A stretch of 64,000 nt of DNA from Spizellomyces sp. 'palustris' (Eukaryota > Chytridiomycota > Chytridiomycetes > Spizellomycetales > Spizellomycetaceae), in contig QEAR01000029.1 in NCBI GenBank assembly GCA_006535965.1, forward strand, positions 173,377 to 237,376. The letters are read 5' to 3'. Shown here piece after piece: positions 23,324 through 35,269 of the stretch. Each line of letters opens with the position of its first letter. Positions within the stretch are counted from its first letter, which is position 1. The translations under genes and the position numbers were made by a program. The notes under the pieces were generated by a model that did not search any database, was not told the origin of the DNA, and saw only the letters and a program-made list of their open reading frames with translations.

Positions 23324-23728
23324 ATGCCTTCCCTCGTCCAAGCAAGCTTTCCAACCCACACCGCCCCGTCTGCACATCCCAATTATACGGGTCTGCGGCG
23401 ATCTCAGGCAGTGTGGGATCTCCCATCTGTTCCTCTTGACACAGAGTTGAGCGTCAATGTAACGATAGCATTTCCCGCCGCGCAACGCCTACCACTGTCT
23501 ATAGAGTCTATGTCAACTGTCCATACATTAAAGGCCCGCATTGCCGACCTACGTGGCTTGGATGAAGCAGGTGTCCAACGTATAAAGCTAACTTTTAACG
23601 ATAGAGAAATGGTGGAGTCAGATCACATTTACGAATATGGAATCGGCAGTGGGGCCATCCTCGTCGTAGGATGGGTTGATCCTCAATTACAGCGAGTCGA
23701 CAGTGGAAAAGAGGATCTTATGAAGTAG
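23324..23728 (+). CDS. Ubiquitin-like domain protein
   Basis: Single exon, 134 codons. The first 45 residues are Pro/Ser/Thr-rich. Residues about 45-120 form a ubiquitin-like fold: LSVNVTIAFPAAQRLPLSI as the first beta hairpin, STVHTLKARIADLRGL as the helix, RIKLTFNDREMVESDHIYEYGI matching the ubiquitin segment before GxxxGAIL, and the final strand GAILVVGW. There is no C-terminal diglycine, so it is not expected to be conjugated. It more likely acts as a binding domain or a Ubl-type adaptor. The exact family is not recognised. The Met at 23324 is the first sensible start after an upstream in-frame Met at 23237. Confidence 0.7.
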   Translation: MPSLVQASFPTHTAPSAHPNYTGLRRSQAVWDLPSVPLDTELSVNVTIAFPAAQRLPLSIESMSTVHTLKARIADLRGLDEAGVQRIKLTFNDREMVESDHIYEYGIGSGAILVVGWVDPQLQRVDSGKEDLMK

Positions 23729-24082
23729 CGTAATAACATATTGTAGATACTATTCATTGTAAAAAGTATATGATATTTTATATATAATCAACAGCAAGAC
23801 TTAAGTTGGCAATTAATGCGTTCATCACATATGTGCAACAATTTCTACAATTTCTGCACGGCTACCAACATAGACTACCTGCAATCGGGGCAAAGCTTGG
23901 GCCTTAATTGACATCCTAGGCATCGTTTGCAGCAGAATATCGAGAGTCTCATTCGCATGGAGATATCAAGTAAAGTCACCGTGCCACATGCATTAGCACA
24001 TCAACATGAAGCAGCAACAATCGTTCAAGTTTTGCTGCGGATCTTTGACGTCGAAAAGCGATTCTACCAGAGTGCACCGTAC
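23729..24082. other. Intergenic, AT-rich
   Basis: About 350 nt between the ubiquitin-like gene and delta-tubulin. The first 80 nt are very AT-rich, consistent with a 3' end. A short open frame at 23927-24124 overlaps the tubulin start and is probably not real. Confidence 0.4.
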
Positions 24083-26068
24083 ATGATTGTGCTGCAGATT
24101 GGCCAGGTACGCGTGAACGCATAACACTACGCGAATATTCTGTTCCGTCGGTTGTTGACCCCACGTCATGTCCGCTTCTTGGTTGGCTCCAGTGCGGCAT
24201 TCAAATAGGACACCAGTTGTTTGACGTGCTCGAAAGGGAGTGAGTTCATTGCATGGTGTATCGGAACTCAAGCGTATCAGTGTCTCACGTCGATGACTTT
24301 AGAAATACAAGCAAGGAATCGGCTATAGGCCCTCTCTCGAGATTTCGCCAACTAGTCATTGATACAGAACGCAAGGTGGGACCGCCGCTCTAGCTACTGC
24401 AGATTGTGGGGAGGATCCTGATTGGAAGGTTGAATTGAAACTGCAGACATGGCGCAAACGTCAACGCGAGTCTCGAACCTCTATTTTCACTACACAATAC
24501 ATAGACAATGGCACAACTGGGCGGGGTAACAATTGGGCTCATGGATACTGGGATATCTCGCATCTGGATGCGATCATGAATGCATACAGAAAAGATGCCG
24601 AGGCGTCTGATAAGCATGATGGAACTCTAATGTTACATAGGTAATTTTCCGCGTAGTGTCTTCCCCTTTTGTTTATCCCGCTGATGATGTCACCTCGACA
24701 GCATTGCTGGAGGGACTGGTTCTGGGCTCGGTTCACGGTATGAAAATCTGGCGCGATGATGTCCATTAGAGTCCATACCGATATTAGACCTTAGCATAGC
24801 CGAAGAAGTGCGCGACCGATATCCAAAGCAGTGTCTGATGACTTTTGCGTAAGATGACATTCCCATTACGTTTATGCTCAGAAATAATTCTTATTTGGTA
24901 TAATCACCTAGGGTGGCCCCATTCTCGTCGGGTGAAACCACCTTACAACACTATAACTCTTTGTTGGCGCTTGGCTGGATGCACAGGTTACGATCACCGT
25001 TGTCAATCACGAACAACAAACTAAGCGAGTTAATCGGCCTTCATATCGTTAGATATTCAGATTTGATTGGTTTTCTATCTAATGATGCTATTATGGGTAC
25101 GGTATCGAGACAATACGGTCTCGTTTCCCGAGGTAAAGTCTCTCAAAAAGCGGGCTGCCTCTGTGATATGTTCTGATATCGATCAGGGGCGAAGGTGGAG
25201 AAGGTCACTTTGGACGATCTGAACGAGTACATAGCGCATTGCCTCGCTGGACTGGTGCTTCCTACCACGGAGGTCAAGCATCAGAGTGGCAAGCTAGAGT
25301 ACAAACGGTGAGTATGCCCTGTTTTCAGGATGACTGAGGCCACGATTGATTAAACTACTCCTCAAGTAAACCCAGTGCACTCGATGCATGGAATGTGGTG
25401 GCGGAATTGACTCCTGTGCCAAGCTGCAAGATGGCAACATTTGCGTCTTCCGCCGTTGTATCTGGCGTAGGCAACATTGCAAAGTACGTCAGCAAGATTA
25501 GAGCCACCAGCATGATGATCCCACGCTAAATTTCGGCGCACAGCGAGTTTACGTTAGGGTGGGACAGTTTACGAACGAATTTGATGCGAAATTTGGCCAG
25601 TATGCCTATTGGAACGCGCCGGAGGTGCATTGCCGCCCGATTACAAGCGCGTGGGGTAATAGGACCAGAGTACTGGCAAAAATCAGCCCAGTTTGAGCAG
25701 AAATTCGTTACGAAGTTGGGAGTAGTAAATCGATCAGAATGGTTCGATGTAAAAACCTCCTCTTTGTACGGTACGGCAAAGGTCCAGTAGGGTGTATGCA
25801 GCCTCTCTTGCTAATCGTTTGCTCCTAAATAGCGCTTGACATCAAGTCCCCAAAGCGATCTCTAGATGTGTGCTACAATGGGTCAGATGTGATACCGGTG
25901 CTTGATTCAATGCTGACGAAGGCGGGAGCGATGTACAAAGCAGGAGCCTATTTGCACTGGTACGAACGATACGGTGGCAGTGAGGTGGCAGAGGTTTTTT
26001 CCGACTGTTTTGAAATTATCCAAACGGCGAATGACGCCTATACGGAGATTTTGGGTAGTCATCTCTGA
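24083..26068 (+). CDS. TUBD1: Delta-tubulin
   Basis: Tubulin-superfamily GTPase needed for triplet microtubules of centrioles/basal bodies. Spliced in many short exons. Exon 1 (24083-24105) is MIVLQIGQ, joined at 24193 to CGIQIGHQLFDVLERE, the first nucleotide-binding segment. An exon near 24340 gives FRQLVIDTERK. The exon at about 24430-24640 has GRGNNWAHGYWDISHLD. The tubulin signature GGTGSG follows as SIAGGTGSGLGS at about 24703-24735, split from the previous exon by an intron. Then come PFSSGETTLQHYNSLLALGW near 24915 and LNEYIAHCLAGLVLP at about 25218. The last exon ends with MYKAGAYLHWYERYG and a short tail. GNNWA plus SGETTLQHYNS is delta-type, not alpha, beta or gamma. Several middle joins are uncertain. 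Confidence 0.87.
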
Positions 26069-26178
26069 ATCAGAGAGCTTTTAGTATTTGTACATATTAT
26101 ATATACAGTTTGAGCCTCGCCATATTATAATGGAGAGATAGCGATAATGTTTGCCCCACGTCCTTCCTACGGACGCAC

Positions 26179-27278
26179 TTAACCTTCTTCGTCATAATCC
26201 TCATCAATATCCATCTCCGTTTTGACAGCTGCTACGGATGGAAAAGGAGTAGGCGTAGTCGAGTGAGGTTGATAATCTGATCCGGATACGCCTGTCATAC
26301 TCGCGGCAGATGCACGATTGGAGGGGGGTGACCCTGGTACACTAGGGCCTCGCACGGATGGTGCGGCGGTAAATGGCCGCGATGCTTCCGTGGATATCTC
26401 CATTGGTTGGTTCTTTGAAGTATGCTTATTGATCAAATGCACAACATTAGTATTCATTTTAGTCGGTTAGATTAACAGATAAGCATACACTGATGGCGAT
26501 TTGAAAATTGGTACTAGTGAGCGTATGGCGCTCTGGGGGCAGTCGCACTCCAAATTTTTCGGGTATCAACGGAAGAGGGACGGAATTTCGCTTGGCAGCC
26601 AGAGCCTCGAGAAACTAAGGGCGTAACACCTCAACATACAGTTTCAAAAGAGATAACATCAAGGCAATACGCACCTCTCTTCCAGGGGGTGTAGTGAACG
26701 AATGAGATGCCCGACCTTCTATCGCCAGACGTACATCGTCGAGTGAAATGCTATTATGGCTTGCGTGCTCCGCGTAGGTTTGTGCGTCTGCCAGAACGTC
26801 TAGGACATAACCTGCCAAAAAGGATATTGCCGAATTGATTGAGATACAGAATATTTAATGAACTGCACTTTGAATTCCTCGACAAGGACATGGCTAGAGC
26901 ATTGTTCATGCGGAGCCCAAAGCGCTCACTTGAAACTGGAGGCCAAACGCTGGCGAGGAGTGATTACTTACGATGAATGAATTCCAGAAGCTGTGGGATG
27001 ACTCGTGGCTCATAGTCTTCTATCCCCATTGCCTGTAATATAAGGGAAACCAACTTCGCATCGCGAGGAAGTTGAACGGCGTCTTGACGTCCGTGCGCTA
27101 CCGCGGCAGCGAGAAGGGCGGCGGTTTCTGGGTTTATGCCATCTGGAACCGTTTGTTGAACAGAGGTTGAGATGGATGTGGAGATAGGAGTGGGGGCAGT
27201 AATTGCAGATGCAGGGATGTTTGGAGTGCTTGGGGGAGACGGGGCAACAGCTGGCGTTTCTTCCATTGGAACGGTCAT
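26179..27278 (-). CDS. TAF9: TFIID/SAGA subunit TAF9
   Basis: Histone-fold subunit shared by TFIID and SAGA, pairing with TAF6. The N-terminal exon (start 27278) has a Pro/Thr-rich lead, then DAKLVSLILQAMGIEDYEPRVIPQLLEFIHR. After an intron the histone fold continues as YVLDVLADAQTYAEHASHN and SISLDDVRLAIEGRASHSFT at about 26800-26700. It ends in the TAF9-type PPGREV. A further exon follows (LEALAAKRNSVPLPLIP, RLPPER at about 26610-26530), then a C-terminal exon with an acidic end. All blocks match TAF9 in order. The frame is open to a Met at 27350, but MTVPMEE at 27278 is the simpler start. Confidence 0.93.
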
Positions 27279-27533
27279 GAAGGAGATCAGCCCTGGTGGT
27301 AAGTTGGTTGTTAGATCTGGTGGTGGGGTGGCACAGGTATAGCGTAGCAACCCCGTGATTAGGAACAGTTCCTGATTAAACGATGATATTTTCTCTAATT
27401 ACTGTTTGATCGTACCGAATCAGAGTTAAATAGGACAACTTAAGCTCGAAAGCCTGTTGCCGAAACTCCACAGCATGTGAGGATGATATACATTGAGGTG
27501 TCTATGATAATTTAGCGCATAGAACTCTTAACA

Positions 27534-28795
27534 CTAATCGGACGCCCATCGCAGCCTATTTGCCGATGCGTGAGTATTAACACTGCTAGCGGGTGCCAGG
27601 GAGGTGCCACCGTCACTCTGCTGTGCAGTGCGGAGACCCATTAAAATTACGGTCATGCCAACTCCAAAGATCGCAAAAAATTGAATTAATCCAGAAAGTG
27701 TTGGGATCTCGTGAAACAACAGCACATTGGACATTACGGCACTGAAGAGTTCAAAGATATATTGAGCGGCAGAGATGAGTCAATAATACGGAGTATTTGA
27801 TATCTTGCCAATCCTACGCACCATCCATTGAAAGTAGCAAACAACATCGGCTGAAATTTTGACACTTGGTAATGGGTGAGCGCCCGTTGCCGGAAGAGTT
27901 CCAAGCCCAGCACCGACATTCCGATCACGAGGATCATAGCCAACACTGGAGTGGCTACACCACTTGATGATGGTATTGCGCCTGCACCGCCTGTTGTAGC
28001 ATTCGCTACAGCGACGTGCGCACCACTTGATGTGGCACTCATGGCTCGTACCCTTGCCAGTACGGACAGAACCTTTCCGCAGGTAACTGTCACCGCTCCA
28101 AACAAGGAGCATATGGCCACGTGGAGGTACAGATTGTAATCCTTCCCTAGAAAGTCCCGCCATTTCTTTGAATATCTTGTTGATCGCAGAACATAAATCA
28201 ACATCAAAACACTGGACACCAGGGTTGCCAGCCCAAGAATAAATGAGCGTGTCCGGCAGCATTCATCTAATATTTGGGAGGGTATTGGAGGACGAGTAGG
28301 ATCCTTTGTCAGCTGTTCACCCTTTGGTGCAGCCAAGAGGATTATCAACACGCCGCAGGCAACCACTCCATATCCGATGCGTTGGCGCCTAGTGATCTTC
28401 TCTCCCAGGTACTTGTGTGCTAGCACCGCATTAACGATGACTGACACGATTCCCAAGGGAGTGACGACCGCCGCAGAGACAAAGCTTAAGGCTACCCAGT
28501 TGCCACAGGCTTCTCCAAGATACGCTAGCAGCAGGCCGAGCAGCCAAGTGCGATTTCGAGCCCGTGTGGCTAGAGATATGGCGGGGTCGGCATTGGAAGG
28601 TATCGGACGCCGTCTCCGAGCTGATGGAAGGTAGGAGAGAGCAGCAATGCGGTTGATTGCGTGCTTCTGCAGAGTCTGCCCCAAGCCAATAGCGCAACTA
28701 CAATGCAGGATGAGATGTCTACTGCGGACTAATATCAACCATACACTGTGAACTTACTTGCCCAATAGCGCTGCTAGCAAACCTAGCAAAAACAT
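27534..28795 (-). CDS. NIPA-family Mg2+ transporter
   Basis: Multi-pass membrane protein of the DMT superfamily; NIPA proteins move Mg2+. Exon 1 (28795) gives MFLLGLLAALLGK. It joins near 28697 to AIGLGQTLQKHAINR, equivalent to the conserved first-helix region of NIPA. Helices follow: WLLGLLLAYLGEACGNWVALS, VVTPLGIVSVIVNAVLAHKYLGE (a clear NIPA motif), YGVVACGVLIILLAAPKG, FILGLATLVSSVLMLIYVL, ICSLFGAVTVTCGKVLSV, TPVLAMILVIGMSVLGLELF. A last exon from about 27734 gives the final two helices and a polar tail. An intron lies at about 27790-27734, and the exon there carries FNGWCVGL. Together with CorA at 8250 this gives two unrelated Mg2+ transporters in the window. Confidence 0.9.
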
Positions 28796-29033
28796 GTATC
28801 TATCCCACCATGCGACAGGCCGTCACGGCGCGTTTCTATTTTCGTGCTGAACTTTAAAAAGGAGGCGTAGGACACGGCTTTTGATCTCTCACGCGGCCTG
28901 TCGCAAACGGCATGTGCTGGAAGTAAAAAATTGCCGCTTTGATGACAGCAATTCATATAAAAAAAAGAAGAGGTCCTCGTCCTCATCTCTTTCAACACTA
29001 CACACTGCCCAACTTCCTCGCAAACACACCATA
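28796..29033. promoter_or_regulatory. Divergent promoter, NIPA and DM13 genes
   Basis: The two divergent start codons are 238 nt apart. A-rich tract at about 28958-28971 lies 60-75 nt upstream of the forward start; CT-rich sequence with CTTTCAACACTACAC follows. Regulatory role inferred from position only. Confidence 0.4.
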
Positions 29034-29624
29034 ATGGTCCGTTTTACCACACTTCTCCTGCTGGCCGCAGCTACCTTCTCCACCATCTCTGCAAAGCCTT
29101 GCAACGTCGCCGATACGAAATATGTGGGACAAAAAGCCGTTCTGAAGCAGGTTGCTGCCAGCCTCCCCAACCAGCCTGCGGCCGTATTCCAGATATCGGG
29201 AACAGCAGAGATTCTTGATGGTTGTAACTTCATTATCAGGAGTTTCACTTTCCTCCCTGGTTACGCAGGTGCCGCATGGTTCGGACGTAGGCAAGGCGAC
29301 ACAATGGCCAAGGGTGTAGCGGATAATGTCGTGGCTAGCAACAATCTAGATAGCCAAAAGTTCACGTTAAGAACCGTGCCTGGATCCGAAATCAGCTTTG
29401 ACGATTTTGACACCCTCGTTCTCTTCTCTACCATCGACAACTTTGAGATGGCTACTGCTCAGTTCCCCGGCCTGGCGGCGAAAAATGCGACCTCAACAAC
29501 ATCCTCTACAAGTGCAACCGAAGCGGCTACTGGTAAAAGCAAAAGCTCCGCATCGTCCGTCGGTGGGTCTGCTGTGATTGTTGGCGCCGCCGCCGCCGCC
29601 GCAGCGTTCGCCGTTGGGTTGTAA
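29034..29624 (+). CDS. Secreted, probably GPI-anchored DM13-domain protein
   Basis: Single exon, 196 codons. Residues 1-20 are a clear signal peptide (FTTLLLLAAATFSTISA). A DM13-like domain follows (residues about 40-140): GTAEILDGCNFIIRSFTFLP, GAAWFGRR, NLDSQKFTLRTV and SFDDFDTLVLFS. The spacing matches the DM13 pattern (GxxxxxDxxxFxIxxF ... WxG ... DYDxLxVW). A Ser/Thr-rich stalk and a C-terminal hydrophobic stretch (VIVGAAAAAAAFAVGL) after small residues fit a GPI signal. DM13 domains are proposed to bind heme or be redox-active; that role is not shown here. Likely cell-surface protein. Confidence 0.8.
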   Translation: MVRFTTLLLLAAATFSTISAKPCNVADTKYVGQKAVLKQVAASLPNQPAAVFQISGTAEILDGCNFIIRSFTFLPGYAGAAWFGRRQGDTMAKGVADNVVASNNLDSQKFTLRTVPGSEISFDDFDTLVLFSTIDNFEMATAQFPGLAAKNATSTTSSTSATEAATGKSKSSASSVGGSAVIVGAAAAAAAFAVGL

Positions 29625-29862
29625 AAGACTTTAAGAAGACTATCTAGTTCCGAATCAATAATAGGTGATATACTCCATAGATCATTGTTGATAGTCAAGT
29701 ATACAGGGAAATGTTAATAGTTATATGATAATAAGGATGCACCATCATTGCCGTAGTATTGGCAACCTAAGTACAGCAATGAAGCAGCGCGGCGAAAACG
29801 AAACTGACCGCCTTGTATAGATGTATTTTTTTTTTTTTGCAAACGATCTTTAAACAACCTTT

Positions 29863-31597
29863 CTAATCAGTTTCCATGGAATCACCCCCACTCTGATCCT
29901 GGTTTATACGATCTGCATCAAGGGAACAGGTGAGCGTCTCACGTCTCTTTACCACATGTCAGAAAGGCCACATACCTTGCACGGATTGCAAGAATGTTTG
30001 GAGGGCTATAATTCAACCAGTGAGGATGGGTAGATCAATCAAGACGCTTGGTAGTCATTGCATACCTTCCATATCACTACCTGGAGCTAGATGAACAGCC
30101 AAATTTGCACCAATTTTAGTGAGGTAGACTGCCATGCATTCTGTTGATAGCAGAGTACGTACCTAGCTGTTGAAGTACAGGCGCCAACTGCCCAGAACGT
30201 AACGCAGCACTTAAGGACTGAACAGACTGATAATACCCGGTCAATTTCAAAGCAGAAGGCATTAGCATCTTTCTACACACACCTGTGTGAACTCAGGACT
30301 GCTCATTAGTGCTTGAATCTCTGCCGGCGATCTGTTGGTAGTTTGAGGAAGATTCGGGAAGAGCGCCGCAGAAATATTCGGGTTATTGAGAATCGGTCCA
30401 ACAGTGTCCGGATTCAGCACATGCGCCAGGTCACCAGCTACAAGCATAGATAAAGGAAGTCAAATCCTGGCTCTCCACTTTGGGATGATTGATGAACATA
30501 CCAGATTCAGTTTCTGCATCTATGGTAGGAAACATTCAGTATGTTGTTCAGGAATACCAAAATATAGTTCCTCACCTGATACGCGGATGCTGGCCAAAAC
30601 ATCACGAATTTGCTCCAATTGGGCAGATGCCGACGCCGAGCTAGGAGTAGTTGCACTTTCACTAGACCCTGCATCCCTGATTAAGGTGAACATGAGCATC
30701 GCCGTCCAACCATCCGCAACCCTTCATGCGGCGGATACCTGGCGCTCTGCTGTAAGACTTGGAGTAAATCATTCTCCATGGGATCCTGTCCGGGTGCAGG
30801 AGGATTGTTGATAAGATTATTAACCTGTGGAGAAATTGAAGGATTGTCAGACCGGTCAGTGCACCATCGAGTTGGTCCAGGAATGTAGCTTCACCTTTCT
30901 GGCTAGTTCTTCGTCCTTGTCTGACTTCGCCTCTGTGCAACATAAATGGTCGTAAACCGAGTATCCCCCCTGCATTCTCAGTGTGTGCAGGCAGAATTTC
31001 CAGAACACTTACCCTGCATCCAGAAGAACAGCTTCTGTGATGACGACTTAAACTTGAGGACATACACGCGTCCATTTGACTGTGTGACTTTAACAAAGTC
31101 TGCCTCCTCTACCAGAGTAATGGACGATAAGTATCGTGCGTGGAGAGGGCTTGGACGAGCGCGCGTGGTGGACCGACCTGGGAAAATGATCAAATCATCC
31201 TCCACTGCTCCCGTCCGTCGGTCTTTCCAGTAGAAGTGCATAAGCGAGTCCTAGAACCGCAATAAAGAAATCAGCATCGATCGATCAAGCTTATGAAACT
31301 GCGTTCGCCCTTACCTCTCCTTGGTTCATGTAGATCAAGCTTCATATCGACTATGAGTTTCATTATTTGTGGCAATGTTACTCTCGTTCCCTTACCCTTT
31401 TCGCGTATCTGGCTTAACAAGAGTTCCCTCGCGAGTGCATTTCCCTATCAAGTCAGTCTGTCAACCTTCCATTGCCCCAGTATCGCCGCCATCATCGCCG
31501 AAAGATGGGTGTACTGACCTGCTTTAATCTCCACCAGTGCTCCTGGTCCTCTCTGAGCAGCCGAACCGAAGAGAGAAGCTGGAATACTTGCAGCCAT
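29863..31597 (-). CDS. RPN13: Proteasomal ubiquitin receptor Rpn13/ADRM1
   Basis: Ubiquitin receptor of the 19S proteasome that also recruits the deubiquitinase Uch37. Exon 1 (start 31597) has [18 protein letters not shown]. The next exon gives [16 protein letters not shown] at about 31440-31390, the PRU domain core. Then come [20 protein letters not shown] at about 31245-31185 and [20 protein letters not shown] at about 31060-31010. The C-terminal DEUBAD part follows: [20 protein letters not shown] at about 30420-30370 and [15 protein letters not shown] near 30310. The final exon ends [16 protein letters not shown]. Both PRU and DEUBAD halves are thus present, with about 7-9 exons. Confidence 0.93.
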
Positions 31598-31841
31598 GGT
31601 AAAGTGAAAAACGAATGGAAGTGCCAATATACAGACAGGTAGATGAGTGTGATGCGTAACAACAGGACAGTTCGTATACAGTAGACGCGTTCTTGGGACT
31701 ACGATCACGTGTAAAGTGGATCTGCACGAATGCAGACGAGAATGTGAGTGATCGTTCCATATAGATTTCAGTGAGAATCTCTATATATTGATGAATTTTG
31801 AATAAAATAAAGTGTGGAGTGCCTATCCCCTCTAGTCTCAA

Positions 31842-33785
<1,944 letters not shown>

Positions 33786-33791
33786 TTCCTG

Positions 33792-33809
33792 CAGCGGAGA
33801 TCTCCGCTG
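33792..33809. promoter_or_regulatory. 18-bp perfect palindrome in bidirectional promoter
   Basis: CAGCGGAGATCTCCGCTG is self-complementary over all 18 bp. It sits inside the 37-bp gap between the kinase start (33785) and the HUS1 start (33823). The position suggests a dimeric transcription factor site shared by both genes, but it could also be in the 5' UTR. Confidence 0.5.
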
Positions 33810-33822
33810 GGGAGCTTTAAAG

Positions 33823-35151
33823 ATGAGGTTGAAGACGAAGGTGGTCAACGCGGGTCTTTTGATCAGTTGCGTATCCTGAGATAATTCTTTTGGGTTCCTT
33901 ACTCCAATTAATACTCGCTTGAAAATAGAAATGGCTGTCAGTGTGGAGAAAATGGCAAAAAGCTGGATCTGGCATTTTTCGCCGGATTACATCCACTTTA
34001 TCGTTGGGAAGCAAGATATTAGCACGACTATGCAAATGTTTGGACAGATAAAGGCGGTTCGTGTTTACGCTGTGACACAGGTGGTTGATCCTTTTTGGGC
34101 CTCTTGTAATAATCGGAAAACACTTGGACAGGATCGCATTTTCGAAGAATATGTAGTAGAGAGTGGTTTCGGAAACAATATCTGGATTGAGCTGACTGGG
34201 GAGCATCTTGTCCGCGCGCTAAAATCCAGCCAGCAAGCCTCTGATGTCGCTATGCGCTTGACAAAGAAAGAGGGACTACCCGTCTTAGCGTTGAGCATTA
34301 CGAACACGGTGTGCAATTGCAGTAGCAAGGACGTTTGTGTTTCCACCTCTCATATTTTTGTCAACAGAGTCGTACAGGGAATTGTGCATTTCTGAGCCAA
34401 GATATTCCCGTAAGACCTCTGAAATGGCAGGAAGCGGAAGATCTGAAGCAGCCCGTTATGATGGACTACCAAGTAAAGAAGGAAGAATATGGATCTAGCT
34501 GACATTTTGTTTGAACTAATATAACCAAGTAGGTCCATATTCTCCTTCCACCATTGACGGATGTACGTACGATTGCTGAGCGAATGCGGCCGCTAGGAAA
34601 CCATATTACCGTGTCGGCCAACATGGCCGGGGACTTCCTACTAAAGGTTGAAACCGATGCCGTTCGTGTGGAGACCACGTTTTCGGGTTTGGTCAATCCA
34701 GAACTCGGTATTAATTCCGCTATTACTGCTGTGATCAAACATCTGGAAGTTGGATAGTAATGCTCCAAGTAGATCAGGGTCAATGCGATATCTCTCAGCA
34801 ACCGAGTCTCAGCCGGGACCGTCAATCACTTGCGCATGTCAGAGTTGACATAAGAGATTTTGTTAAATTTCTGCATAGCTCTGTGATCAATCCGCGTAAT
34901 GTCGTCTGTTGTAAGTTGGATCGTACGCCTCGAGACCCAGCGTCGTAGTTACAGACCATCGGATCATCTCTATTCAGGTCTGTTCGAGGGCCAAGGATTA
35001 ATTTTGTATGTCTATCTGGGAGAGGGAACGGACGCCGACGATGGCGCATTTGTCTATTGTAAGCCTGCGCCCTTGTCGCCACAATGCCGTTGTCATGCAC
35101 TTGCTAAATGACCGCTGTCACTGTATAGACGTCCCAATGAGATCGCAGTGA
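33823..35151 (+). CDS. HUS1: Checkpoint clamp subunit Hus1
   Basis: PCNA-like subunit of the Rad9-Rad1-Hus1 DNA-damage clamp. Exon 1 (start 33823) reads MRLKTKVVNAGLLIS. After an intron of about 100 nt comes VEKMAKSWIWHFSPDYIHFI, equivalent to the human KLAKTCTLRISPDKLNFIL segment. Next are IWIELTGEHLVRALKSSQQA at about 34185, the exon RQGIVHFDIPVRPLKWQEAE, VHILLPPLTDVRTIAERM near 34530 and VSANMAGDFLLKVETDAVRV. VRVDIRDFVKFLHSSVINPR at about 34838 follows, and the last exons end FVYYVPMRSQ at 35151. About five introns. This order and sequence fit Hus1 over its full length. Confidence 0.92.
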
Positions 35152-35269
35152 CGGCGACACAGTAGCAGGAATGCGTGTATATTATGTATATATTACGACT
35201 CATAACTTAAATTATATGTATAAACGGGCCGCCGGTTTTTATGCGCTATGAAACAGATATGTGTCAAGA

